64,000 nucleotides of DNA from NCBI GenBank assembly GCA_013398175.1, contig VZRZ01005967.1, positions 1,254,962 through 1,318,961 on the forward strand, in the 5' to 3' direction. The stretch is from Climacteris rufus. Taxonomy: Eukaryota; Chordata; Aves; Passeriformes; Climacteridae. Under the pieces are notes generated by a model. That model ran no database searches. It saw nothing but the letters and a program-made list of their open reading frames with translations, and was not told where the DNA came from. Below are positions 22,413 through 37,885 of the stretch, in pieces; positions within the stretch are counted from its first letter, which is position 1, and the number at the start of each line of letters is the position of its first letter. A program made the translations under genes and the position numbers.

Positions 22413-23837
22413 TAAGGCAAAGTACTTCCTTTCCATTATTACTATATTGCTAATGTATCAGGCATTATTGAAGCTTGAAATATGTCCAATCCTGGTACTC
22501 ATAACTTAAAAGATGTATTTACAAATTGGAAAGTGTTCTGAAAAATCTATAGGACAGATTAAAGGATTGGAAAATGGGATAACACTGAATGAACCAGAGT
22601 TCTCTTTCTTTAGCAGAAAAGTGAAATGGCTAATGGACAGAAAAACTATCATTTATATATTTATAGCCATCGACATAAACACTTGGTGGGTTAAAGGGTT
22701 TGTACCTGGTTTCTATTCTGTCTGCTCTTCCCCTTTCTTCAAAGAATGTATAGCATGCACTATGCCATGGCATGAATACTACACCCTTATTCAACTGTGG
22801 AAGTCACACTAAGGACAAGTTTCTTACAACTTTCATCTGTGACTGCAACAAGAGTTCTGCTGGGGCTTAAGGATCGTATTAAGAGAAAGAGGAACATCTA
22901 ATCTATAGAATGCAGTGGAAATCCTCACCCATGAAGTTATTTATTGTCACCAGCTCTTTCATCTAAAGATGGACCAACTGAGCAATTTTTACAGTCACAC
23001 TGTGAACAAGATTATGGAAACAGGCTAAAATAAACCTAAGGAAGAGTGAAATACAATTTTCAACAATTGTCCCTCAAAAAAGCATTCAGCCTTGAAGAGG
23101 AGGGCCGCAAAGGCTCGGAATGAGCACTCTGTGTCAAGGGAGATTGAAATGCTGGAAATGCTGGTTACTACCATGATCAAGATAGAAAAACCTTTGCGGG
23201 TGGTCTGTTTATGAATAGTTATTGATTAGGAAGAAGCTCCCTATACAGAAACATTTGTTTTTTGACAGAGATCTCTAGGAAATTCTTAGTACACAAAATC
23301 TCCAAGCCGAAAACCTTTATCTAAAACATTATTATATAAATAATAGATTATTTTGACTACAACTAAAAAGTAGTTTTAAAATTCCCATTTCATTCTTAAA
23401 AACCCTGAGTTCTTTGGAGAAGCAGTCAGTCTTTTCTAAGTTCAGAAACTATCAGTTACAGGCAAGCAATGACACTCTCTGAAAAATCCCTCTATATCAC
23501 TTGCGTTATTGCTGTAATAATTTTTTGTAACTTTTTTGCCTTTTAGATTTAAAGGGTAAAAATGATATTAAAATCGTGAACTCAGGAATTGCATGATTAT
23601 TCCTTTGAAGTACTGAATATCTTTACTTCTCAGCAAGGTCAATGAGAACTCAGAGTTGGAGACATAAAATTGGCAAATAAAATTTCTATACTATAGAAAG
23701 AGTGAGAGTCTGGAGCAAAAGATGCACATTTGGCAGCAAAAATAGGTCATTTTTGAAAAAAGATATAGAAACATTTGAATTTCACAGACCTCAAAAATTT
23801 TAAATTAGGTCTAATTCACAGACTTTTAAAATGAATA

Positions 23838-23911
23838 AAAAGAAAAAAGCAACGAAACCAAACACCCCAAAAAACTTCAAACAAAAAACAAAACCCCCAA
23901 ATACCAAACTT
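23838..23911 (+). repeat. A/C-rich low-complexity tract
   Basis: Irregular AAAC, CCCC and AAAAAAC units. Similar in style to the tracts at 18718 and 37807. Simple sequence. Confidence 0.75.
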
Positions 23912-26900
23912 AAATTGCTTATTGCATTTTCATTCATAGAGCATTAAGTTTTTTTAAATATCTACATAAACCTGTGAAACATTTCTGTTTCGTAGGAAGA
24001 ACATTTGAATGGAACATTTTGAAATAAGAAAGTAATTTATCATCTCTGCCTCTTCTACAAAATGTTTATGTCACTTAAGTCAACTTAGAATACACTTTGA
24101 GAATTGTCATATTCCATTCATATTGCAATATTATAGACAGGATAAAAACCAGAAAAAAATGTAGTAAATAATTTGAATTAAAATCTTTAGTAATTAATAT
24201 ATTGGAATACATATAAATCTTTAACTGTATTAGACTACTGTCATTCTACTTTTTCTATCCACGTAGATGCTACTTTCCATTTGCACAGTAGACTATAATG
24301 CAGAAGAAAGAAACTTTGAAGATACTTCACCAAGAGAATTGTTGGCCTAATCAGCTCATATGAAGGTGACCTATAGATGCTACATGTTAGAAAAGAGTCT
24401 GTTGGGATACTGAGGCTCAAGAGACAGATACTTCTTCTGGATCTGCTTCTGTAGCTTTTCTTTCAATCATTATAGAATGTAGGACTCCAGGACTTTCTTG
24501 ACACACACACTGTAACATGTCAGTTACTGCTTGTACACCTGTTTCTTCTTATGCTAGAGTCTGAAAAACCTGTGAATTTTGTCTGTTCAGTAACTGGATA
24601 CAGCAAGAGGAATGAATGTCTTGCAGTTGAATTTCATCAGTGATCTGTAATTCAGAAGTTATATTTACAATTATTATTAATATTGTTTGTTTTCCAACAT
24701 TTGACATTATTTGAAAATAACCTAGCATGTGATTGAAAGTACTTGAAACCTAGTTGATTTTTATAAGCATTGAAGCAAACACAAATTCCTACCAGACATA
24801 ATCAGTCCAGGTCTTCATGACAATTTTCCTGTTTAGAAGAAGAATAACTGACCTGGTACAATACAAAAAGTGGATCAGTCCTCTGAAATATCTTCAGTAT
24901 CAGAACCAGAACCTGAAAGCAGCACTCTATATCCTTCTGAATGGGGTGACAAGAAAAGCAGATAGGGCCACAGCCAGTGCATTCAGATCTCCCAGAGTCA
25001 TTCACAACACCCCAGAGACAGAAGTTGGGAGTTGAGAACCTAATTGCTACGTGAACCTGTGGTTCAGTTCTCATGAACAGAAATTCAAGAAACCAATTAA
25101 CCTGTAACACAGCAAAATTCAGAAATAATACTTCTCTCAAACAGTCTTCCAGGCAAACTGCTAAGGATTTGGGGAGGGAGCTGTCAAGAAACACAGCTGT
25201 TCAAGAAGTTTCCTATTAAAATCTATGTAGGATTAGAAATTTGCCAAAGGCAACACATTTTTACAAACTCCCATTTTCTGATGGAAAAGATTTTCATTAG
25301 GAGTTTTTCCTTCTCTCTTTCATATTGTACTAATTCAACTTACTTGTGCATATTTTTCATGTATACTCTGCAATGATCTTCCAACAGGAAGACCTTTCTT
25401 CATGACATTCTGATCCAAATCAGATATTCTTTACCAGATGCAGCTCAGTGTGCAAGTACTGAGACAATTCTTCTGGTCCACCTCTTTCGTTCATGCTCTT
25501 CCTCACATGATCATTTAGATGTCTGACCAGAACTTAATTAATTCTATAGCAACTCATTCCCAACTATATTATTTTCTGGAAGTCCAGAAACTTTCTCCAT
25601 CATATGATAGATTAATAACTGCAAGGTTATATGGTATGACACTTCTAATATCAACATTTTAATGGAACTGAGGAACGATATGGGATTTTTTTTTGGCTAA
25701 CTTTCAATTCATTTAGTTTTTTTAAAGTAAAAATCAAGAGACTAGCCTATAAAAGCTACTTTTTTATATTAAAATCATATTGAAGCAAAAGTTTCACTTG
25801 AATTGCCACATTATTTGTAGTACTCACATAGTTTGACATCTTTTCTTCTTTTTTCATCCTTCAGTGTAAATCCAAAAGATAAGTGGCTGAGATCATACCT
25901 TCTAATAATCTTCCATTATTTATTACTTAGGACTGCCTTTTTGATGAATTAGTCTGTAGCCTGCATCCCTTGAATACGCTTGCAATTCAGGTTGTAGTGG
26001 GTAAAATTTCTCTTGGAAGATTAGACTTGTCCAGGAGAATCTAGGAGAAAGAAGATTTAATGCTTGAGGATATTAATTTTTGGTCAGACTGCTAGATAAT
26101 GCTAACTGTGAATCTATGCTGGAGTCTGAAGGAAAACGAAATAACTAAGGGAAAGCCAGCAGAAAGCTGGAGAAGTATTTGTGTCTTTCTTTGTTGCATT
26201 ATGAAAGTTCAACATTTGAAAATATGGGAACGAAACTTAATTCTATTTCTACTAATTGAAAAGATTGCAAAATAGCTAGCATATACATTGAATCATGAGA
26301 ATTTAAAAGTGTTTAAACCCAAATAGAAAAATATTTGATACTGCCAGTAGCTTACTTAGTTATACAACGAAAGAAAAAGTGAAGTTCAGATGAAAAGACA
26401 TTTATCCCATTTCTTAAAGGTAATATCCATTATCCCATGAACTAATCTTTGAAGTCAAGGGTGGCATCATTCTTTCCTGGACTGTTGTGATCTAGAGAAT
26501 GAGGCAATACTGACAGTAAATAACTGGAACAAACTCACTGGTATTTTCAACATTTCCCTCAGTCTACTATTATATATTCTGAAAAGGCAAATACCTCTCT
26601 ACAAGCAGCAATTATTATAAAACTTAGTGTTAGGTAGATAGTTAGCCTAGAGCTCACTCTATTATGGACTGTCTAAGCAGGGAAGAGTTATTTATCCAAG
26701 GGGGCATGTTATGTGCATTCCAGTGGAGCTAATCAATCTTCATCAATGGGCTATATCTTTCACAAATCTGGCTAAACCCAAACTTATTCAGAAACAGATG
26801 GCTTGGAATGAGAGCATTAAGTATATTTTATTCTCATGATAAGATTTGGAAGGCCAACAAGTTCTCAGGAATAGGTGATGAAATCATATGTGAATACAGT

Positions 26901-27829
26901 GAAGTGTTATCATATCATGTAGAACACAAAATCAGACCATTAGGCTGAAGGCTGCGCAATCACATAGGCTTGTTTAGGCTCCTGTCTTCAGCAGTTACAT
27001 TTCATTTATGCCAGATGAATGACACATTACGTGATCAGTTATGAAAAATACCCCCTGAGAAGATGCAAACCTGTTTATGGACTATATGAACTTCTGTGGA
27101 GAAGAAGTAGCAAGAGACTTAACAGCACTGGACAAAGAAAATGTCACATGAAAACAGGTGATGTCTAAAGCATGGGAATACATAACAGGCAATGATCATG
27201 GGCATTACCTGGAAATAGAGAGTACTGAGAACAAGGTGTTCGTGCTCTTTCCATTTCTGCTACTTCCAATGAAATCGGGGTGCATACATCTCCCTCTAAC
27301 TGAAAACTATCTCCTCAAAGAAGTATCTAACCCCATCATTAAGCTTCTTTTAATGAGATATAATTATTGTTATTAACAGTAATAATTTTGCAGTAATAGT
27401 CTGATTTCTGTATACTCCCCACTATTCCCAGACCATCCTTCCCCAGGTTTGAACATTCCATGAGGTCAACAAAATCAAAAGTATTCAGCATGTCTGCCTT
27501 TGCCATGGCAGCTTGTGAGGGAGATAACTTTTTTCCCACTATGGTGCAATCCACTTAATTATTTCATGCATTTCAGACTGGAAAAATGAACTCAGGAAAG
27601 TAAGTAACCAGAATCCAGATGTTTAGCACCCACATCCATGCAGAAGCATGACCCATGCAAGTGCCCTGTCTTGCAAAAGGAATGAGGTGTTGCTGCAGGA
27701 AAAAGTGCTGGCCAGCACACAGGTTGTCCCTGCCCATGGGATCTAACCATTGGTCATGGTTGAGCATCAGTGATTCCTTTTAGAATACTGCCCTTTAAAA
27801 ATGGTAGATTTTGCTGGCATTTACACACT

Positions 27830-27842
27830 TATATATATATAT
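27830..27842 (+). repeat. (AT)n microsatellite
   Basis: About six AT units. Short and ordinary. Confidence 0.8.
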
Positions 27843-30800
27843 TGTTTTAAGTTTCTGAGTTCCTTAGAAAATGCATTGGGTAAAGAAGAACTGATGATCT
27901 GAGTCTTCTTAATTATTATTCTTCCAGAGAAATCAGCATGAAAACATCCAAAGCAAAACAAATACAGTTTGCCAGAACAAGTGGACAGTTCTCCCTTAGT
28001 TACAATGTATTTAAGACTCAGACTAAAATGTAAGCAGTACAGAAGCAAGGCTTTACTAATTATTGAAGAATGGACAAAGTAATTCCCAAGTGGGTGGGTT
28101 GTCCTATACGTGAGACATCAAGATTTATTTCATAAAAAAAATACTTTTTTTCAGACCTGTCGATGTTAATACTGCTGTACACTCCTATAAACACTTTGAA
28201 AGTGCTTGGGTCATTTTTTATGGAAAAAACTGAACCAGTACCTCTACCCTCTCATTTACAAATCCCTCATTTTTTTATTCTCAGTACATTAATGCCTTGA
28301 GACTTAATGAATCAGTATGGATCTCAGCTGTAGCTAGAAACAAAAGTAATTTTACATCACCTCATTATGAAATACAAAAACCAGTTTCCTCTGTACTTCC
28401 AACAGTGAACTAGAGAAGCACATCTAAAGATTAGATGTAATTCACACATTGGTAGATGCAGACCTTACCTATATGAAAAGAGAAGGGAGGAAAAAACTGC
28501 AGTTACCAATGTCCCTCACAAAGTTGATCTTTATTATATCCAGCAATTAGAAGGTGAGCAAAGATTGCTTGGACTCTTTCCTCTCATTAGTGACTAACAC
28601 AGATAAAACAGTCAGGAAACTTCTCATTTAATTTTGTTGCTTGTTTGCTGAATAACTGTAGGTATGACCACCCAGTCTGGCTGAGACATAGAAGATTCCC
28701 TGTAGTTGTTCCAGCAGAAAATGAAAATACATCAGCAATTCTTCTGTGATGTGTCCCTAACTTTGGGCTCGAAGCAGACCTCACTCAACCACTCCAACGC
28801 AAACTCACTGCAGACATGTGACAATCAGACAATCTAACAGAAGAAATGACCTTGCATGTTCGTGACTGGCTAAAAGATTGTTGCCAGCTGTTAAAGAAGG
28901 ATGTGGAAGTTACAACTCAAGAAGATAACCATTTTCAGACTTTATTACTATTGAATACATTCTGATGAAAACCAGTCATGATAGACCTCGACAGCTGAGG
29001 CTAACACAAAACTCTTTTAATGTTGGATTACTGATTTGCATACATAGGAAAGCTTATGATGGATTTTTCTTTTTTTTTCATGGATACACCCACATACATT
29101 TCTATGATTCAGGGTGGCAAAACCGATGAACATTTCTTCAGAATTAGCAATGCTAAAACTCGGAAGACCTGACTTTCAGAAGAGGCAAGTATATGGCAAG
29201 TAATAATGGTGGAGGAAGAAAAAAATGGGAGAGATGAGAGCAGCACCAGCTGAGAGTGGTGCCTAATGGGCCTATGAAACTGTCCATGGCAGTCAACACC
29301 AACTGCAACCATTGTACAATAAACACAAAGCTTTGAAGCAAGAAAAACACTTGATATCTTAAGGAAGCATGTGAAATTAGATGCTATTGCAGCTAATAGG
29401 AACATGGTAGAATAACCATCATCAATTGAACAAAAACTGCAGAGAGAAAAGCTTTAAATAAAAATAAGGCAATAAAAATAAAGTAAGGTGGAATTTTTTT
29501 AATGTATATGATAGTCTACAAAGAGAAGAAGGGGATGGTGTGCATAAAAGTCTGCTCAGTTGATCACCCTTTCCAGAAGACTGATGAAATAGACTCCAGT
29601 AGGCAATTCTCAGGGACAAGATTGTCAAGGTGTTACATGGGAAAGACAAAGGCAAATTCATCCAGACCTTTCCCCTTCCTGGTTAAAGCACTCTCTGGAC
29701 TTGAGGGCTGAAATTCCCATGGGTCCAGAGAGCCAAAGTTGCAAGCTGAGACACTGACGTCTAACATTTCTTAGGAGAAAATTCACAAGGAAAAATAAAT
29801 ACATTAACCATAAGAAAAATATAAAATAATGTTTGAAATGAGAAGAAGGTTTCTTCTAATCATCAGATCTTCAAATCAAAAGTAGAGACAAAAGAGTCAT
29901 CTGAATTTTCAGGGTTTTCCTTCTTACATCAACTCTCTTTGCATATTCTTTTTTCTTCCCATGATTTATTAACAGTGAATAATAACAGTGAATTTGGTAG
30001 TCAAGAAGCAATCACTTTTTTTTTTTCTGAAATCAAAACACTTTAAAAACTCCTGCTTTCTGGGGAGTTTTTCTTGTTAAAGGAGTCTCTTTCCAAACTT
30101 TCACTTTTGATGAAATTTACCCCACATATTTTCTGTTGGATTAACTAAATGTAGGAAAGAAATGGTATGTGGAAAGGGGCTTACTAATATTACTTGATAG
30201 TGATTAATTACTTTAGTGTTAGAAATGATTGAGATAACAGGAGGTTCAGTCTCTATGGCATTAACAAAGCAGCTCTTACAAGGGACTAGCTTGAAATAGA
30301 TGCAAATGAACATGATAAAAAATGTATTCCACTAAAAATAATGTTCCACGTAAGAGACACACCTTGAGATTTGGAGTATAATTTATCTAAGTATCCCTTA
30401 GAGATCCTTTCTTCTCTGCAAGCCACATGAAAAATCACGGTGTCACTTAATGCTCTTTTTCACCTATAAAATATTTTATTGTTAGTTAGGTAGCATGTAA
30501 TATATAGTGTAATTTGGTTCACATGGTAGTGACTATTCTGTTCTTTTCAAATTGCAAAGACTCATTACCATGAAGCTAATGAAACATAAGCACCTAGACC
30601 AGACTCCAAAATTGATGGATCCATATTCTTTCCCATTCCAGAGTAAACAGGAATTTTCTCAGCAACATCAGCAAGAAGCAGATAGATGGTGATCAGATTT
30701 TCCACGAGATTAAATGGATGTTTTATTGAGAATGAACCCATTCTGAAAGCAGAGCTTAGAGAACATGGCAGCAAAAGCAGAAATTTCATGGGGGGAATTT

Positions 30801-33601
30801 CCCTTGTCTCCAGCATAGAAATATTATTAGCATAATTCCTCAAGTGCACACTAGCTAAGATACCTGTGAGTTATTTATTAATAGTTAAAGAAGTTATTTG
30901 GCATCCAGCATCAAATATAATTCTTGAAAAGGGCTGACAGCAAAATATATTTGTTAACTAGAGACATGCCTAAACTTTGCCAAGAGAAATACTGAACTAC
31001 ATGTGCACTTACTGAAGGAGATTGTGATTTTTTTAAGCTGAAGTCCTTGTTTATATATTTTCCTTTTTCATCTTGTCATATTTCTCTAAATTTAGATTGA
31101 TAATAGTAGCAACAGGAATAAGGTAGATTGCACTAAAGAAGAGTTCTGCCTATTATACCATTCAAAGCTTACATCTTTCTGCAGTATTTGCTTTATATAG
31201 CAATAGAAGACCACCCTTGTGGTATCCTAAAACCTTGACTTGTTTACATTTCGTTCATTTTCTTTAGTTTAATGAGGTGATAAATAAACAAGTTCCTCAA
31301 GGAATGAGGGACTGTCAGTGCCAGAAACTGAAGTTCTCTGTTTATTCATAGGCCAGATATAGATGCCAACAGGCACCATGCAAAAACGTCTGACAGTAAT
31401 CATGCAGTTGGTCTGAGGGAACAAGACAATGTTAAGTGGTGGTTATTTAATGTAACTCCTTGCTGCTCCACATTTGGGACCCTTTTCTGAGCTGAGATCG
31501 TCAATGCTATCGACCCATGATCATCATGAAGTATGTGGAACCAGACAGGGGAATCAAAGATAAGAATTGACTTGTAGACGGTTTTCTCACAAACCTCCTC
31601 TCTTCTAATTGATTTTCCATATGAAATAAAAGAAAATTGAGTGAAAACTGATATCTGTGACATAGTAATTCATAAGAAACCTACAGTATGGTAAAATTGC
31701 TCAGGCAAAGTAGTCTCCTGAGCACCCTGAGCAGAGGCGTGCTGCACTGCTATTTAGATCCTCTCCCTTTGGCTGCCTCTCAAAACAGACGGCTTCTCAA
31801 TCAGCCTGTAGGCTATTTATCTGGGCATACTTGGTAGGGAATTAATCTACCTGGCATGCTTGGACATGCAGGGTGCCATGTGCTCTTAAGGGTGCCCTCC
31901 AGTCTGTCTGAGGACCATACTTCCAAGATCACTGTCTAGTTTTGATGATGGTTTTGACTCCTGGAATGGCCACCAAAAAGCAGTCCAGATCATCTCTTGG
32001 AGTCCATCACTACCAATTAGCAGATGAACAAGAACCTTGGGGCTTTCATATGAGCCAATGTGAGTATTAAGATCTATTATGTAGAATATAGCAAAGAAAA
32101 ACAACATACTCAGGAAGTTTCACAAGATTTGTCCTGGCTTTTACATACTGGGAAAATGCTTTAAAAACTTCTGAAGCAGCATCACTGATGTCAAAGGTCA
32201 ATATTTTCAAATGACATTCTCACAAAATCAAATCAAATAGGATATTTATTTTACTGTGACATCCAACTTTTTTTAAAGTTATTTTTGCAAGTCTACTGAC
32301 AGTAGATAGAATTTCAGAAAGAGCATTTCAGCTCTTTTGCTGGTGGAGAAAGGAGACCCAGATTAGAAGGAATTCTGTATCCACACACTCACAAATATTC
32401 TTTTTAGTTTCTTGTAAACATTTGTTTATTCCCTAAAAATTAGCAGTCACTATAGCTGCATATGAAGAGATATCCACACATTGATGGTAATTTGTCTTGT
32501 TTTATTTTAAGTTTTAAAATTAAAAATAAAATAATATTTTGGACAATAGCAGTCACGTGGACATTTTTGCAGGACTGGGAATAGACATGCTATTTAGGAT
32601 ATTGCTAAGACATTATAGGGGAGAAAAGAAGGCAAAATCACAATTATATCTTTTAATATAAAGTTATAACTCTTTCAGCCCTGTTTTATTCTGCAAACAC
32701 TATAATTTACTGTAGTGATTCTCTACTAATCAGGTGTTGTTATTGCAGTGTTCTCTTTTACCAAGACATTTTAGTGTTAAAAATTATAGAAGATGTCAGT
32801 CAGTTCTGAGTGTAGTGCAATTATTTTTACGGCTGATAAACTGAATGAATAACTCCCTGTGTGCAACATAGGCAGAGCAGGTTTGAACAGTCCTTGGTTT
32901 GCTTTTGATTTACATGTCTGTACAAAGATGTGCAACTCTTAAAAAATACGATATTACTGCACAATAAAACAATTGGATTAGAAGTGATCCTACTGAATAT
33001 TTTTGTTTTCTTTCACATAATATTGCAGTTGCAAAAATATATACACATATTAAGTCACACACTGTGTGTACTAAAATACAGCTATTTAGGTTTCTTTTTT
33101 AAGATAAACTGATGAGATTGGAAAGATTCTTGGAAGGATATAAAAAGGGGATGTGTTGTGATTGGTCTCAAGGTCATTAAAAACAATGTGGGCAGATAAT
33201 TTTAGCTGGCACCTAAATCTCTAAAAGTAAAGATAAAGAATCCTTGAATGACAAGAGGCAACTTCTCCTTTCCTGAACTGGGATTATCCTACGGAGCCTC
33301 AAGAAAACCCCAGGGTGAAGGTAAGGAAGAAACAGTTTTAGTGCAACATCCCTTAATTACACACAGATGTTTACTAAGAAATGTAGCTATATCATCTGCA
33401 TGGCAGAGAAAAACAGGGAATTTATTCCTCTGTCTGTTATCAATTAAATAATCAAAACAATTATCATTCAAATTACAATGTATCATTTCACTTTTAGAAT
33501 GTATGGGGAGGAGGCAATCTATGAAGCAGAAATCTGCTAACCATCAAAGCAACAAAGAAACATTAAAGTTCAATGGACAGTTTGTTCATTATTTAATCTA
33601 G

Positions 33602-33628
33602 GTTTTTTTGTTGTTTTTTTTTTTTTTA
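33602..33628 (+). repeat. Poly-T tract
   Basis: A T-rich run interrupted by two G positions, ending in about 17 T. A second T-rich and pyrimidine-rich stretch follows at 33708-33757. Neither is attached to a recognisable retroelement. Confidence 0.85.
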
Positions 33629-36600
33629 ATGGAAACCATGTTCACATGGTCAAAGTAACACTTGCATCAAAAAAGCTTTTGAGATTCAATCCAGTGAGAC
33701 AGTCGATTTTCTCTTTTATTTTTTCTTTCTTTTTCCCTTTTTATTTTTCTTTTTGGCAACTCCCGAAAATGTTTTCAAGAGGGCAATATGATCCCTGGAG
33801 ATCCCAAGGTGGCACTGCTAGAGACTTTTTTGTGGGAAGATATCTGCTCGAGGCAAATTTGACATAAGCATAGAAAATAAAATGCTTAACTTCTAACTGT
33901 ATTCGTTTGGAAAAGGGTTGCAACTGGGAACTGATACCTATTAATACTAATCTTCTATTCTTCCACTATGTATGTGTTATACTTGCTCAGTGTTATTTAT
34001 TATGTATCTATGTTTTGAAGTATTCATCTGACCTTAGAAAAGGGATGTATTCCAATAATTACGTTTTACTGTACATACATCTTGCATAAATTAACGAAAT
34101 GCCAGGTAAGTAGTTTCCTTATTGTTTTTATGCTGAAAAAAATGTAAAAACAGTAACAACATTTTTTAAGAAAGAAAATAGAGACCTGTTTCTTATGGGA
34201 ACAAGTATGTTGGTATGAAAAATTAAAATATTCAACTAATGATCCACCTGGGATGTTAGATATTAGATGCCCAAGTATTTCTGCTTTTCCTACTAGCAGT
34301 TATTTTCAGAAATTATTCCCTATAAAAATATTAATATTTTATCTTTCTGTGAAATTTAAAACCATTTTTCCTTCTAAAATTAAGCAACAAGTATGCCACT
34401 GTATTTCCTGATGCAATACCTACCCAGGACAAAGGGTCATATTCATAAAAAGCTTTCTGTGGCCAGGGCTCTTTATTACTTTCCTTTTAAAGCTGAAAAT
34501 AAAGACACATGATTTTATTAGAGAAACACAAAATGTCATAATTACCTAGTCACAGAGATTAGTGTCTCCTTAAGGTAACCTTTAAGCAAGGATGGATTTT
34601 TCCACCACATTCAAATGTAGCGATTGGAAAGAGGCCTCTGCCTGTGCCCCCAGCATGTATTCTGAGATATGGTCTAGTTGCACAATTACCATCTGAATTT
34701 AAACCGAGCTTTGTTTAAACTGCCATTTATACCTATAATTTTTGGCACTCTGTCCAGAAGAACGACACAGTCTGGAAAAGAGAATAATTCTCCAGTAAGA
34801 AAATGCAATCTGCCTGCTGCCAATTGTCCTTTTCCATCAGGTTAGGCTGCCTTTTCCATGTTTAGAGGTCTAGTTCAAATGTTGTACGTGGGCATAACAA
34901 TCATGAAGAGAGTCATGAGCTCAGCAAAATAACTGCCATGGGATTTATTACTGCATTTGCTCTCAAAATTTAAGTGTATTTTAAGAGTAGTTCAGGCTGT
35001 TTGTATATATTTGCTGTCTCTTCATTGCATGTAAACACACATTTGTGAATTAAAATAGCTATAATTTCATGGCAGTATCTAAGTGCCTGGTATTAACAAC
35101 AGAGATAAACTTTTGTTTTGAAATTGCCTCTCCCTTACAGACATAGGTGTTGCAGAGTTTGGGAATTTGTTTGCTTGGAGTGCTTGCAGCTTTCCATTTG
35201 TGCTGCATAGCTGAGCAGAGTACTACCTTTGGTAGGAATCAGCTGTGAGGCTGCCAGAAAGACACAGCAGCCTTCCACTGCCCACCTCTCCCAAAAGTAA
35301 ACATTCACAGGATCATTTTTTTCAGGACCTACTTTCTGACATGTCAGCTACCTTGTACATACACTTACCTTGCCACCTTAAAAAGTGGCAATGGTTTGTC
35401 ACTAATCAAGTATTAAGTGCACCATCTACAACTTTGCTCAGTAAAATGTCTCAGGAAGTGTTGCCACAGGAGATTGAAAGGAATTTATTGTTTTACTGAT
35501 TTGGAAACGGCACATATGTGGGTTGTGGAGGTAACATGCTGCTGAGACAAGTGTGTATTCCAGCTGGCTCAAAGGCTAGACATGCCTCCTAACTTCTATA
35601 CTCTTTAACATTTAAATGTGCCAAAAGAAGCTCCTGGGCATCCTCAGGAGCAGGCCCAGTCCTTTGCCTGCTGACAGCGTGTCTAAACCTGAACCTGGTC
35701 CTATTTTGAACATACTGAGAGCTTGAGAGCACACCTTGAGACTTAGCTTTTATATCAAGCTTTCCACAGACTGCCAGCTGCAAAGCCCTGGATGGTAAGT
35801 TTACTGGCAAGGTCTGTGTTTCTTTGCTAAACTCAAAGCCTCAGGGTGGTAAGACAGTGGCATGGATTCTTGGCCCTTTCATCCTAACTATTAATTGATC
35901 TTCAAGTACCTTTTGCAAGATATGCTATCACAGCTCCATGAAGGATCATTAAAAGTGCTGGCTGTGTTACATGATACATCTATGTATTTTTCTGTGGTAC
36001 AATATGAGCCCCAGTTCTTCACCATGAATATTTAATTCCTGTTTACTTCAGCTATTTTGTCTATTGTTCTATCCACAGATTACACCTAAAAACTGTTGCT
36101 TTCTCTTACTCGTATTTACCACTCAAACTCTGAACAGCTGCTTCGTTTGTATACACACTAGAAGTACTTTTATTAGAAGCAGCAAGTTACTGGAACTATT
36201 TTCACTGAAAATACACAGTAATCAAATTATTGCAGCACTTAAAATCAGTCTCATGGGGTAAATACTCAGAGTTATGACTGTGATCTTTTGCCTTCTGCAC
36301 ATGCTCTGCAGTGACAACTTGAAAAGTGCTGATGAACATACCTGCTATAAAGTCATTCCCTGAAATATTATGATATTCAGTGAGAGGCAAACAGTGCTTT
36401 ATTAATTAAGAAAATGCCTTCTGTGTCACTCCACAGCAAGGACACAGCAAAATTCAGATTTTGGAAAACTGGAAAGCAAAGAGTTAAATGACATGGCCCT
36501 GCAGCCTAATTGTGCCCTCTGGAAGTTGCACATTGCTGGGGAATCGCCAGGGCTTTTCTGCTTCTCGGTGTTTGAGGTGTATGTGCAGAGACAGAAGGAT

Positions 36601-37806
36601 AGGATGGAGCAGTGCAGCAGGACAGTGGCTGTGGTAAGAGATGCCTGGGGAGCAGTTGTGTCTCTCTGAGTGTCCATGTGAATCCCTGTCAGTGACTCCT
36701 GCATTCATGATCAAAGGGAAGAGATACTGATGCACCTGGGAAAAGCCCTTGTACCTCATTTCTGCACTGTCATGTGTACATTGCTAGTGGTAGGATTGTC
36801 AGCAGCTAGATGGGAGATATGTGTGGTCTGTAGGTTTACAGAATGGCAAGTGAAAGAAAAGTGTTAGACTGAGTCATCTGCAGGAGGATGAAGGCACTGT
36901 AAATAACTTTTTTTCAAAAATCGTTGATGTGATGATTTTTTTATGCAGCTGAGTAAGTGCTTGAGAGTAGGACAGATGGAGGCAAATTAAAACTTGAATT
37001 CCCCAGGTTTCGAAAAATTTAAACTGAGAGATTTGCCCATGCATTTCCTGCTTTCCAGGAACTTAGGTTTTGCTGCACCTGATCCTCAGGAAGGGCATAA
37101 AACACCTCTAAACAAACCTAAATCGGTTTAAACAAAGCTGTTGCTGATTTGCTTTGTTTTTCTCACTGGATCTACTTGGGTTGAGTTACTTTTTGCTGTT
37201 TTTTAATGAAAGAGAAATTTTTCTATCAGGAATTGCACAAAAGAAAATTGTACAATTTTTCTTTTTGAGCTTTATTACAGGGAGATAGTTTTAGTCACCT
37301 GAATAATTTAGTGTATTTGTCTTGTCCTCTGGGCACTCCGGCCCACCCCTGCAATTTTACCTCCCCTCACCCTTTCACCTTCTACTCTATTCATTTTGCT
37401 TTTCTTCTCATTGCAGCATATTGGAATATATAAGCACCTAAAAAGATATTCCTAAAAAGGAATCTGATGTACCCTTCTAGATTGAAGCACTTTCAGCACA
37501 CACAAGAACAATGTATTCTCCATTCCTCTAGAATTTCAAATCCTTTGAAAGGAAGACCCATGTAGGTGGCTCTTCTGTCTGGTGAATGCTATGTCCTGCT
37601 TCTCTAAGCAATTCTCTCCCAGCATACAGTGTAGTTCCATTTTCACTGAAATTACTGAAGGACAGAGTTGCTGTCTTCTTCATTAATCTTTTTGGCCACG
37701 ACACCTGATTGTAAATCACTCGTATCCATGCAAGACAGTCCTTCCCAAACAAACATGCTGCTTTGCCAAACACTCAACCCTACTGAAACTCAATTCTTTC
37801 TCCCTC
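33629..37806. other. Gene-free segment
   Basis: No recognisable gene or transposon. Mostly AT-rich with a slightly GC-richer part around 35.1-36.8 kb that carries only short overlapping open frames. Confidence 0.5.
37239..37265. repeat. Near-perfect palindrome without loop
   Basis: AAAAGAAAATTGT is followed at once by ACAATTTTTCTTTT, its reverse complement with one extra T. It is a 27-bp dyad centred on TGTACA. AT-rich, so chance is plausible. Confidence 0.75.
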
Positions 37807-37885
37807 AAAAATAAAACAAACAAACAAACAAACAAAACCCAAAAACAAACCAAAAAACCAAACAAACAAACAAACAAAAAAAAAA
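37807..37885 (+). repeat. (AAAC)n microsatellite, interrupted
   Basis: Two runs of AAAC units separated by AAAACCCAAAAACAAACC-type sequence, ending in an A run. The (AAAC)n copies are nearly perfect within each run, suggesting continuing length change. The reverse strand gives a spurious hydrophobic open frame here. Confidence 0.95.

Larger units (their letters stand above)
21324..33601. other. Long gene- and transposon-poor stretch
   Basis: About 12 kb of AT-rich DNA with no recognisable gene, RNA gene or transposon. The few open frames (up to 130 codons, at 24802-25194 minus) have no recognisable homology and overlap frames on the other strand. Only simple repeats and a small palindrome were found; these are listed separately. 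Confidence 0.5.
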